Shown: one piece after another, positions 57,163 to 64,000 of the stretch
Layout: every line of letters starts with the position of its first letter
Position numbering within the stretch: position 1 is the stretch's first letter
From: Nocardiopsis sp. ATB16-24
GTDB lineage: Bacteria; Actinomycetota; Actinomycetes; Streptosporangiales; Streptosporangiaceae
DNA length: 64,000 nucleotides
Reading direction: 5' to 3'
Assembly: GCF_030271535.1 (NCBI RefSeq)
Contig: NZ_JASCXJ010000006.1
Location: 62,001-126,000, forward strand
The notes under the pieces: generated by a model
Told to the model about the DNA's origin: nothing
The model's database searches: none
The model's input: only the letters and a program-made list of their open reading frames with translations
Made by a program: the position numbers and the translations under genes

Positions 57163-58884
57163 GTGGACCGAAATGTTAGCGCTCACATTCCTTCCCCCTC
57201 CGAGGCCGTGGTCCTCGGGGTGGACTTCGGTACCCTCTCCGGCCGTGTCGTGGTGGTCAGGGTCGACGACGGCGCCGAACTCGCCTCGGCCGCCCACGCC
57301 TACCGGCACGGCGTCATCACCGACCGCCTGCCCGGATCGGAGCGGGCCCTGGAGCCCGAGACCGCCCTGCAGTGCCCCGAGGACTACCGTGAGGTCCTGC
57401 GCACGGCCGTCCCCGAAGCGCTGCGCGCCGGAGGAGTCCTTCCCGAACAGGTCATCGGCATCGGCACCGACTTCACCTCCTGCACCTTCCTGCCGGTGAC
57501 CTCGGAGGGCACACCGCTGTGCGAGATCCCCGAGCTGGCCCGGCGCCCGCACGCCTGGCCCAAACTGTGGCGTCACCACGCCGCCCAACCCGAGGCCGAC
57601 CGGATCAACGCCCTGGCGGCGGAGCGCGGAGAGAAGTGGCCGGCCCGCTACGGAGGAAGGATCTCCTCCGAGTGGCAGTTCGCCAAGGCACTGCAGGTCT
57701 TGGAGGACGACCCCGAGATCTATGAGCGAACCGACCGCTGGATCGAGGCCGCCGACTGGATCGTGTGGCAGCTGTGCGGACGCGAGACCCGCAACGTCGC
57801 CACCGCCGGGTACAAGGGTCTCCACCAGGACGGCGCCTGGCCCTCCACGGACTTCCTGGCAGCCCTGGATCCCCGTTTCGCCGGTTTCGTCCAGGACAAG
57901 CTCGCCCACCCCCTGTCGCAGCTCGGTGAGCGCGCGGGCCCCCTCACCGCCCAGGCCGCCTCCTGGACCGGTCTTCCCGAGGGCATCCCGGTCGCCGTCG
58001 GCAACATCGACGCACACGTCACCGCGGCCACCGCGCAGACGACCGGATCCGGACGGATGCTCGCCATCATGGGCACCAGCACCTGTCATGTCATGAACTC
58101 CGACGTCCTGGCCGAGGTGCCCGGTATGTGCGGCCTGGCCTACGGCGGCATCACTCCCGGGGCATGGGGGTACGAGGCCGGACAGAGCGGAGTCGGTGAC
58201 ATCTTCGGCTGGTTCGCCGACTCCTACGCACCGCCCGCCTACCACGACGAGGCACGCGAACGCGGACTCACCCTGCACGAACTGCTCACCGCCAAGGCCG
58301 AGAGAGCGGCGGTGGGAGAGCACGGACTCCTCGCCCTGGACTGGCACAGCGGCAACCGTTCGGTCCTGGTGGACCACGACCTTTCGGGGGTCCTGGTCGG
58401 TATGACCCTGGACACCCGGCCCGAAGAGGTCTACCGGGCGCTGGTCGAGGCCACCGCGTTCGGTACCCGCACCATCGTCGAGGCCTTCGCCTCCTCCGGG
58501 GTCCCGGTGCACGACCTCACCATCGGTGGCGGCATGGTCCGTAACCCCTTCGTCCTCCAGGTCTACGCCGACGTGCTCGACCGGCCCCTGCGCGTCGTGG
58601 CCTCCGAGTACGGCTGCGCCGTCGGAGCGGCCATCCACGCAGCCGTCGCGGCGGGGGCCTACCCCGACATCCACGCCGCGTCCGAGGCCATGGGCCGTGT
58701 CCGGGAGGAGGCCGTCGTTCCCGACCCCGCACGCGCCGTCGTCTACGACGAGCTCTACTCCGTCTACTCCGAACTCCACGACCACTTCGGCCGGGGCGGC
58801 AGCCGCAGCCTGCACCGTCTGAGAGCCCTGCGCAACGCCGTCCTGGCCCGGGCACAGGACGGCACCGAGAAGGGAGAGCGATGA
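57163..58884 (+). CDS. araB: Ribulokinase
   Basis: 573-aa FGGY-family kinase phosphorylating L-ribulose. It shows GVDFGTLSGRVVVVRV (ATP site N-domain, with the ribulokinase TLSGR variant), TSCTFLPV, AEWQFAKALQV-like substrate loop, MGTSTCHVM, GGGMVRNPFVLQVYADVLDRPL and a C-terminal ATP-binding GCAVGAA. GTG at 57163 has GGAAGGGA upstream. Codons 4-9 coincide with the LacI operator. araD starts 4 nt before its end. It converts the product of AraA for the pentose phosphate pathway. Confidence 0.94.
   Translation: MDRNVSAHIPSPSEAVVLGVDFGTLSGRVVVVRVDDGAELASAAHAYRHGVITDRLPGSERALEPETALQCPEDYREVLRTAVPEALRAGGVLPEQVIGIGTDFTSCTFLPVTSEGTPLCEIPELARRPHAWPKLWRHHAAQPEADRINALAAERGEKWPARYGGRISSEWQFAKALQVLEDDPEIYERTDRWIEAADWIVWQLCGRETRNVATAGYKGLHQDGAWPSTDFLAALDPRFAGFVQDKLAHPLSQLGERAGPLTAQAASWTGLPEGIPVAVGNIDAHVTAATAQTTGSGRMLAIMGTSTCHVMNSDVLAEVPGMCGLAYGGITPGAWGYEAGQSGVGDIFGWFADSYAPPAYHDEARERGLTLHELLTAKAERAAVGEHGLLALDWHSGNRSVLVDHDLSGVLVGMTLDTRPEEVYRALVEATAFGTRTIVEAFASSGVPVHDLTIGGGMVRNPFVLQVYADVLDRPLRVVASEYGCAVGAAIHAAVAAGAYPDIHAASEAMGRVREEAVVPDPARAVVYDELYSVYSELHDHFGRGGSRSLHRLRALRNAVLARAQDGTEKGER
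57174..57187. promoter_or_regulatory. Second arabinose operator, inside the 5' end of araB
   Basis: TGTTAGCGCTCACA is the exact reverse complement of the site at 55982-55995. It lies 12-25 nt inside the araB frame. It could act as a roadblock to transcription from the upstream promoter or pair with the first site in a loop of about 1.2 kb. Confidence 0.8.
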
Positions 58885-59573
58885 CCATCCACGCATCCGA
58901 GGCGGTCCCAGAGGAGTTCCGAGAGGAGGTGGAGCACCTGAGAGAACAGGTGTGCGCCCTGCACTCCGAGCTGATCCGCTGGAACCTGGTCACCTGGACC
59001 AGCGGTAATATCTCGGCCCGTGTCCCTGGCGCGGACCTGATGGTGATCAAGCCCAGCGGCGTCTCCTACGACGACCTCGCACCGGACGACATGGCCGTGT
59101 GCGACCTGTACGGCCGGGTCGTCGAAGGGCGACGAAAACCCTCCAGCGACACCTCCTCCCACGCCCACATCTACCGTGCCCGCCCCGACGTCGGCGCCGT
59201 CGCGCACACGCACAGCCCCTACGCCACAGCCTGGGCCGCGCGCGGCGAGGCCATCCCGTGCGCCATCACCGCCATGGCCGACGAGTTCGGCGGCGACATA
59301 CCCGTCGGCCCCCTCGCCCTCATCGGCGGAGACGACATCGGACAGGGCGTGGTCACCACCCTGGAGGGCCACCGTTCGCCCGCGGTCCTCATGCGAGGCC
59401 ACGGTGTGTTCACCGTCGGAGCCGACGCCAGGGACGCGGTCAAGGCCGCGGTGATGTGCGAGGACGTCGCCCGCACCGTGCACATCGCCCGCCAGGGCGG
59501 TCCCCTCCGACGCCTGCCCCAAGAACACATCGACGCGCTCCACCACCGCTACCAGAACGTCTACGGCCAGTAA
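58881..59573 (+). CDS. araD: L-ribulose-5-phosphate 4-epimerase
   Basis: 230-aa class II aldolase-like zinc enzyme converting L-ribulose 5-phosphate to D-xylulose 5-phosphate. It has TSGNISARVPGADLMVIKPSGV (phosphate loop), SSDTSSHAHIYRARPDVGAVAHTHSPYATAWA with zinc histidines HTH, MADEFGGDIPVG and RGHGVFTVG with the third zinc His. The ATG overlaps araB (ATGA). araA follows after 13 nt. Confidence 0.95.
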   Translation: MTIHASEAVPEEFREEVEHLREQVCALHSELIRWNLVTWTSGNISARVPGADLMVIKPSGVSYDDLAPDDMAVCDLYGRVVEGRRKPSSDTSSHAHIYRARPDVGAVAHTHSPYATAWAARGEAIPCAITAMADEFGGDIPVGPLALIGGDDIGQGVVTTLEGHRSPAVLMRGHGVFTVGADARDAVKAAVMCEDVARTVHIARQGGPLRRLPQEHIDALHHRYQNVYGQ

Positions 59574-59586
59574 GGAAGTACGTCTC

Positions 59587-61023
59587 GTGTCCGTACCCGC
59601 AGCCCCGGCCACCGACCACCCGCCCGTCCAGGTCCACCGTCCCCGTATCGGCCTGCTCGGGATCATGCAGCCGCTCTACGACGACATGATCCCGGGTATC
59701 ACCGAGCACCAGGCGGCCTACGCCGCACGCGTCGCCGACCGGCTCTCCGACGTCGCCGAGTGGACCGTCGGCCCGCCGGTGCGCGGGCGGGCCGACGCCG
59801 AAGCGGTGGCGCGCGACTTCGAGGCCGCGGGACTCGACGGCGTCATGGTCGTCATGCTCACCTACGGTCCCTCCCTGCGTGTCACCCGCGTGCTCGCCGA
59901 CATGCGGCTGCCCGTCGTCCTGGCCAACATCCAGCCCGATCCCGAGGTCGACCCCTCCTGGGACATGGCGGACATGACCTACAACCAGGGCGTCCACGGA
60001 GCCCAGGACACCGCCAACGCCATGGTGCGCGCGGGTGTGCCCTTCGAGGTCGTCACCGGTGACTGGCGCAGTGCCGAGTTCGCCTCGCGTGTGGACCGCT
60101 GGGCACGGGCGGCCCGCGCGGTCACGGCGCTGCGATCCCTGCGGGTCGGCGTGTTCGGCCACCCCATGAACGGCATGGGCGACGCCCGCGTGGACGAGAC
60201 CGCCCTGCTGCGCGTACTCGGCCCGGAGGTCCACGTCATCTCGCCGGGGGTCCTGCACCGGACGATGGCCGGCCTGTCCGACGAGGCGGTCACGGACCTC
60301 ATGGACTGGGAGGACCGGGTGTTCGAGGTCGACGGGCGCCTGTCCACGGAGGAACGCGTCGACCACGCTCGTATGCAGCTGGGCATCGAACGACTCCTGG
60401 AGGAGAGCGGCTGCGGTGCCTACTCCACCCACTTCGACGCGATCGGTGAGGACGGACGTTTCGCCCGCCTGCCGATGGCCGCGGCCTCCACCCTGATGGC
60501 CAAGGGGTACGGGTTCGCGGGCGAGGGCGACGTCCTGGCGGCCTCCATGGTCTACGCGGGACACCAGCTCGCCGGAGACGGCCACTTCACCGAGATGTAC
60601 GCGATGGACTTTCCCAGCGACTCCATCCTCATGAGCCACATGGGAGAGGGCAACTGGAGGGTCGCGCGTGGGGACGAACCGATCCGTCTCATCAAACGCC
60701 CCCTGGGCATCGGTGGCCTGGACGACCCGCCGACCCTGCTGTTCCGCTACCGGCCGGGACCGGCCACCCTGGCCTCGTTGGTCGCCCTCGGTGGTGAGCG
60801 CTTCCGCGTGGTCGTGGCCCAAGGCGAGGTCATCGACACACCCGCGCTGCCTTCCCTGGAGATGCCCTACGGCCGGTTCCGCCCCGACAGTGGCGTGCGC
60901 GGATGCATGGACGCCTGGCTGCGCTCGGGCGGTACCCACCACATGGTCATGAACACCGGAGCCCGCGCCGAGGACTGGCGGGTCCTGTGCGAACTCTCCG
61001 GTGTCGAGTACGTCCGGGTCTGA
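59587..61023 (+). CDS. araA: L-arabinose isomerase
   Basis: 478-aa isomerase converting L-arabinose to L-ribulose. It belongs to the branch of arabinose/fucose isomerase-like proteins seen in actinomycetes rather than the E. coli type: IGLLGIMQPLYDDMIPGI at the start, MVVMLTYGPSLRVTRVLADM, FGHPMNGMGDARVDE, MAAASTLMAKGYGFAGEGDV with the metal-site Glu, FTEMYAMDFPSDSILMSHMGEGNW with conserved Glu and His, and GTHHMVMNTG near the end. The GTG at 59587 has AAGGAAG upstream. The 201 bp to the next gene contain no clear terminator. Confidence 0.88.
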   Translation: MSVPAAPATDHPPVQVHRPRIGLLGIMQPLYDDMIPGITEHQAAYAARVADRLSDVAEWTVGPPVRGRADAEAVARDFEAAGLDGVMVVMLTYGPSLRVTRVLADMRLPVVLANIQPDPEVDPSWDMADMTYNQGVHGAQDTANAMVRAGVPFEVVTGDWRSAEFASRVDRWARAARAVTALRSLRVGVFGHPMNGMGDARVDETALLRVLGPEVHVISPGVLHRTMAGLSDEAVTDLMDWEDRVFEVDGRLSTEERVDHARMQLGIERLLEESGCGAYSTHFDAIGEDGRFARLPMAAASTLMAKGYGFAGEGDVLAASMVYAGHQLAGDGHFTEMYAMDFPSDSILMSHMGEGNWRVARGDEPIRLIKRPLGIGGLDDPPTLLFRYRPGPATLASLVALGGERFRVVVAQGEVIDTPALPSLEMPYGRFRPDSGVRGCMDAWLRSGGTHHMVMNTGARAEDWRVLCELSGVEYVRV

Positions 61024-61224
61024 ACCGTCGGACACGTCCCCCCACGGGGTTCCCAGGCGACGAGCGCCCACACACGGCGGCCGGTTCCGGCCACATCGCG
61101 AGGACGTCCGGGCAAGACCCGGGGCCGGCGGGCAGGATCGTCAGTCGACCGCCCCGAAGAACCCAGTGAGGACGACCCCCGAAGACACGACGTTCTCGAG
61201 CAGCCCCCATCACGAGGAGACCCC

Positions 61225-62748
61225 TTGCTCCACGCCTCCCTCAGCGCCGACGCGGTCACCCCGCTCTCTCCCGTCCACCGCCGTACCTTCGGCTCCTTCG
61301 TCGAACACATGGGACGTTGCGTCCACACCGGCGTCTACGAACCCGACCACCCAACCGCCGACGCCGACGGGTTCCGCGGCGACGTCGCGGCCCTGGTCCG
61401 CGAACTGGGCGTGACCACCGTGCGCTACCCCGGTGGCAACTTCGTCTCCGGCCACCGCTGGGAGGACGGGGTCGGACCCAAGGACCGACGTCCGGTACGC
61501 CGGGACCTGGCCTGGCACGCCATCGAGACCAACCAGTTCGGCCTCGACGAGTTCGTCACCTGGTGCAGGCGGTCGGACATCGAACCGATGATGGCCGTCA
61601 ACCTCGGCACACGCGGACTCCAGGAGGCCCTGGACCTGCTGGAGTACGCCAACCATCCGGGCGGTACCCACCTGTCGGACCTTCGCGCCGCCCACGGACA
61701 CCCCGACCCTCACGACATCCGTATGTGGTGCCTGGGCAACGAGATGGACGGACCCTGGCAGATCGGCCACTTGGACGCCCGCTCCTATGGGCGCAAGGCC
61801 GCTCAGGTCGCCCGTGCCATGAGGATGGCCGACCGCGATCTGGAACTGGTCGTGTGCGGCAGCTCGAACTCCTCCATGCCGACCTTCGGCACATGGGAGG
61901 CCACCGTCCTGGAGGAGGCCTACGACGCCGTCGACCACATCTCGCTGCACGCCTACTACGAGGAGCACGAAGGCGACCTGGCCGGCTTCCTCGGCTCGGT
62001 CACGGACATGGATCGCTTCATCGACTCCGTGATCTCCACCGCCGACGCCGTCGGCGCGAGACTGCGGGAGCGCAAACGCATCCAGCTCTCCTTCGACGAG
62101 TGGAACGTGTGGTACATGAGCCGCCACCACGCACAGGCCGCCGCCCGGCCCACGGACGACTGGCCTGTCGCGCCCAGGGTCATCGAGGACCGGTACAACG
62201 TGGCCGACGCGGTCGTGGTCGGCAACATGCTCATCAGCCTGCTCCGGCACAGCGACCGCGTCACCGCGGCCTGCCAGGCACAACTGGTCAACGTGATCGC
62301 ACCGATCATGACCGAGCCCGGTGGGCCGGCCTGGCGACAGACCACCTTCCACCCCTTCGCCCTGACCGCCGCCTCGGCGGCGGGCCACGTGCTGCACACC
62401 GACGTCGACTGCCCGGTCCAGGACACCGCCAGGTACGGCGAGGTCCCCGTGGTCGACGCCGCCCTCACCCACGACCCCGAGGACGGGCGTGCCGCCCTGT
62501 TCGTCGTCAACCGCTCCACCGAACGACCCCTCACCCTCCGAGCCGACCTGCGCGACCTCGCCCCCGAGGGCGTCTCCGAAGCGCTCACCCTCACCGACGA
62601 CGACGTGTACGCGACCAACACCATGGACGACCCCGACCGGATCGTGCCCCGACCCAACACGACGGTCCGACTCGACGGAGGGCGCCTCACGGTGACCCTG
62701 CCGCCGGTGTCCTGGACCGTCCTCACCCTGTCGACCAGCCGCAACTGA
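61225..62748 (+). CDS. abfA: Alpha-L-arabinofuranosidase, GH51
   Basis: 507-aa intracellular glycoside hydrolase releasing L-arabinose from arabino-oligosaccharides. The (beta/alpha)8 domain has RRTFGSFVEHMGRCVHTGVYEP, TTVRYPGGNFVSGHRWEDGVGP, acid/base Glu in CLGNEMDGPWQIG and nucleophile Glu in LSFDEWNVWYMSR; a C-terminal beta-sandwich follows. No signal peptide. TTG at 61225 has GAGGAG 4-9 nt upstream and gives the family start. It feeds arabinose to the araBDA enzymes upstream. Confidence 0.94.
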   Translation: MLHASLSADAVTPLSPVHRRTFGSFVEHMGRCVHTGVYEPDHPTADADGFRGDVAALVRELGVTTVRYPGGNFVSGHRWEDGVGPKDRRPVRRDLAWHAIETNQFGLDEFVTWCRRSDIEPMMAVNLGTRGLQEALDLLEYANHPGGTHLSDLRAAHGHPDPHDIRMWCLGNEMDGPWQIGHLDARSYGRKAAQVARAMRMADRDLELVVCGSSNSSMPTFGTWEATVLEEAYDAVDHISLHAYYEEHEGDLAGFLGSVTDMDRFIDSVISTADAVGARLRERKRIQLSFDEWNVWYMSRHHAQAAARPTDDWPVAPRVIEDRYNVADAVVVGNMLISLLRHSDRVTAACQAQLVNVIAPIMTEPGGPAWRQTTFHPFALTAASAAGHVLHTDVDCPVQDTARYGEVPVVDAALTHDPEDGRAALFVVNRSTERPLTLRADLRDLAPEGVSEALTLTDDDVYATNTMDDPDRIVPRPNTTVRLDGGRLTVTLPPVSWTVLTLSTSRN

Positions 62749-62766
62749 CCGGAAGGCGTAACCGAC

Positions 62767-63849
62767 ATGACCCCCCGTATCGCACCATCACTGGCCCTGT
62801 TCGGCGTGACACTCCTGCTCACCGCCTGCGGCGGCGTCGGCGACGCCGCCCGTCCCACCGGTGAGGAGGGGACCGTCGGCATCGCCATGCCCACACAGTC
62901 CTCCGAACGTTGGATCAACGACGGAGCCAACATGGTCGCCGAGTTCGAGGAACGCGGCTTCGGCGCGGACCTGCAGTACGCCGAGGACGTCGTGGAGGAC
63001 CAGGTGTCCCAGATCGAGAACATGATCACCAGGGGCGCCGACGTCCTGGTCATCGCCGCCATCGACGGCGAGGCACTCGGAGACGTGCTCGACATGGCCG
63101 CCTCCAACGACATCCCCGTGATCGCCTACGACCGTCTCATCCGCGGCAGCGAGAACGTCGACTACTACGCCACCTTCGACAACTTCGAGGTCGGTGTGCT
63201 CCAGGGCCGCTACATCGAGGAGGCCCTCGACCCGGAGAAGGAGGAAGGACCCTTCAACATCGAGCTGTTCGGCGGTTCGCCCGACGACAACAACGCCTAC
63301 TTCTTCAACGACGGGGCGATGTCGGTGCTCCAACCCCACATCGACGACGGCGTCCTGCGGGTCCGCAGCGGTCAGACCTCCATGGAGCAGATCGCGACCC
63401 AGCGCTGGGACGGCTCCATCGCCCAGGCCCGCATGGACAACCTGCTCAGCGCCCACTACTCCGACGAGAACGTGCACGCGGTCCTGTCCCCCTACGACGG
63501 GATCAGCCTCGGCGTCATCGAGTCCCTGCGCGCGGTCGGCTACGGCAGTGAGGATCGCCCACTGCCCGTGGTCACCGGACAGGACGCCGAGGTCGCCTCG
63601 GTCAAGTCGATCATCGCGGGGGAGCAGACCCAGACGGTGTTCAAGGACACCCGGGCCCTGGCCGCCCAGACGGTCGACATGGTCGAGGCGCTCCTGGCGG
63701 GAGAAGAGGTCCCGGTCAACGACACCGAGACCTACGACAACGGGGTCAAGGTCGTGCCCTCCTACCTGCTCGAACCCGTGTCGGTCGACATCGACAACTA
63801 CCACGAGGTGCTCGTCGGCAGCGGTTACTACGAGGAGTCCGACCTCTGA
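62767..63849 (+). CDS. Sugar-binding lipoprotein, ChvE/multiple-sugar type
   Basis: 360-aa periplasmic-binding-type protein of the ribose/xylose family. The signal peptide ends in lipobox LLTAC. The first lobe starts with [21 protein letters not shown], then [42 protein letters not shown]. The second lobe has [32 protein letters not shown]. These match ChvE-like binders of arabinose, xylose and galactose. It follows abfA by 18 nt, and an ABC ATPase gene overlaps its stop. Confidence 0.92.
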   Translation: MTPRIAPSLALFGVTLLLTACGGVGDAARPTGEEGTVGIAMPTQSSERWINDGANMVAEFEERGFGADLQYAEDVVEDQVSQIENMITRGADVLVIAAIDGEALGDVLDMAASNDIPVIAYDRLIRGSENVDYYATFDNFEVGVLQGRYIEEALDPEKEEGPFNIELFGGSPDDNNAYFFNDGAMSVLQPHIDDGVLRVRSGQTSMEQIATQRWDGSIAQARMDNLLSAHYSDENVHAVLSPYDGISLGVIESLRAVGYGSEDRPLPVVTGQDAEVASVKSIIAGEQTQTVFKDTRALAAQTVDMVEALLAGEEVPVNDTETYDNGVKVVPSYLLEPVSVDIDNYHEVLVGSGYYEESDL

Positions 63850-64000
63850 TGACGGCCGCGGACGCGCGGCCCGCCTCCCACGGCGGGCCGCTTCTGACGA
63901 TGCGGGACATCCGCAAGGACTTTCCCGGCGTGCGAGCCCTCGACGAGGTCTCTCTGAGTGTCGAGCACGGCCACATCCACGCCTTGATGGGGGAGAACGG
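63849..64000 (+). CDS. Sugar ABC transporter ATPase, 3' truncated by window end
   Basis: The first 50 codons: a short leader, then [37 protein letters not shown], the standard opening of MglA/XylG/AraG-type double-ATPase subunits, ending at the start of Walker A. The ATG overlaps the binding-protein TGA by one base (TGATG). With the lipoprotein and an expected permease beyond the window it forms the arabinose importer. Confidence 0.88.
   Translation, partial: MTAADARPASHGGPLLTMRDIRKDFPGVRALDEVSLSVEHGHIHALMGEN

Noticed and set aside
56719-58896. A 725-codon minus-strand open frame opposite araR and araB
   Set aside because: Shadow of the ribulokinase gene, with no domain or ribosome site.

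Overview
The window comes from a high-GC actinomycete. Third codon positions are mostly G or C, GTG and TTG starts are common, several genes look leaderless, and many genes overlap by 4 nt. The backbone order is lepA, hemW, DUF3097, hrcA, dnaJ, rsmE, HIT, phoH, ybeY, corC, a cytidine-deaminase-like gene, era, then leuA, recO, uppS, zur/znuBC, glyS and dgt. This is the housekeeping order familiar from Streptomyces and its relatives. A filamentous genus such as Nocardiopsis or Thermobifida is a reasonable guess, made from recalled similarity only.

Catabolic and envelope modules sit between the backbone genes. Between lepA and hemW (1.7-8.8 kb) lie a maltose-type ABC importer without its ATPase, a GH13 alpha-glucosidase and a LacI regulator, with a shared operator word at both promoters. 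Between hemW and hrcA are two DUF4870 membrane proteins. Between rsmE and HIT is a SigE-family sigma factor overlapping a membrane-protein gene. Between era and leuA (22.9-32.5 kb) are purine-ring catabolism genes (uricase, HIU hydrolase, OHCU decarboxylase, allantoinase, allantoicase) with an IclR regulator and an HpcH/HpaI-like aldolase, then a small lipoprotein and a secreted zinc carboxypeptidase.

leuA follows a 15-codon leucine-rich leader peptide, which suggests attenuation. About 300 nt further upstream is an unexplained nested inverted-repeat structure. recO, uppS and an SGNH hydrolase gene overlap end to end and are followed by a second SGNH paralogue. A zinc block (znuC-znuB-zur, with a Zur-like box) comes next, then a 1233-residue teichoic-acid-polymerase-like protein, glyS, hemolysin III, pyruvate phosphate dikinase, a DUF218 protein with five short repeats, and dGTPase.

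From 55.9 kb to the end is an arabinose/arabinan cluster: LacI regulator, araB-araD-araA, GH51 arabinofuranosidase, a sugar-binding lipoprotein and the start of an ABC ATPase. The same 14-bp operator is found at the regulator's promoter and inside the first codons of araB. No rRNA, tRNA, CRISPR array, insertion sequence or phage gene was found. The most promising leads are the repeats in the DUF218 protein, the structured element before leuA, the operator inside araB, the coupled uppS-SGNH pair, and the TOPRIM-like look of DUF3097.
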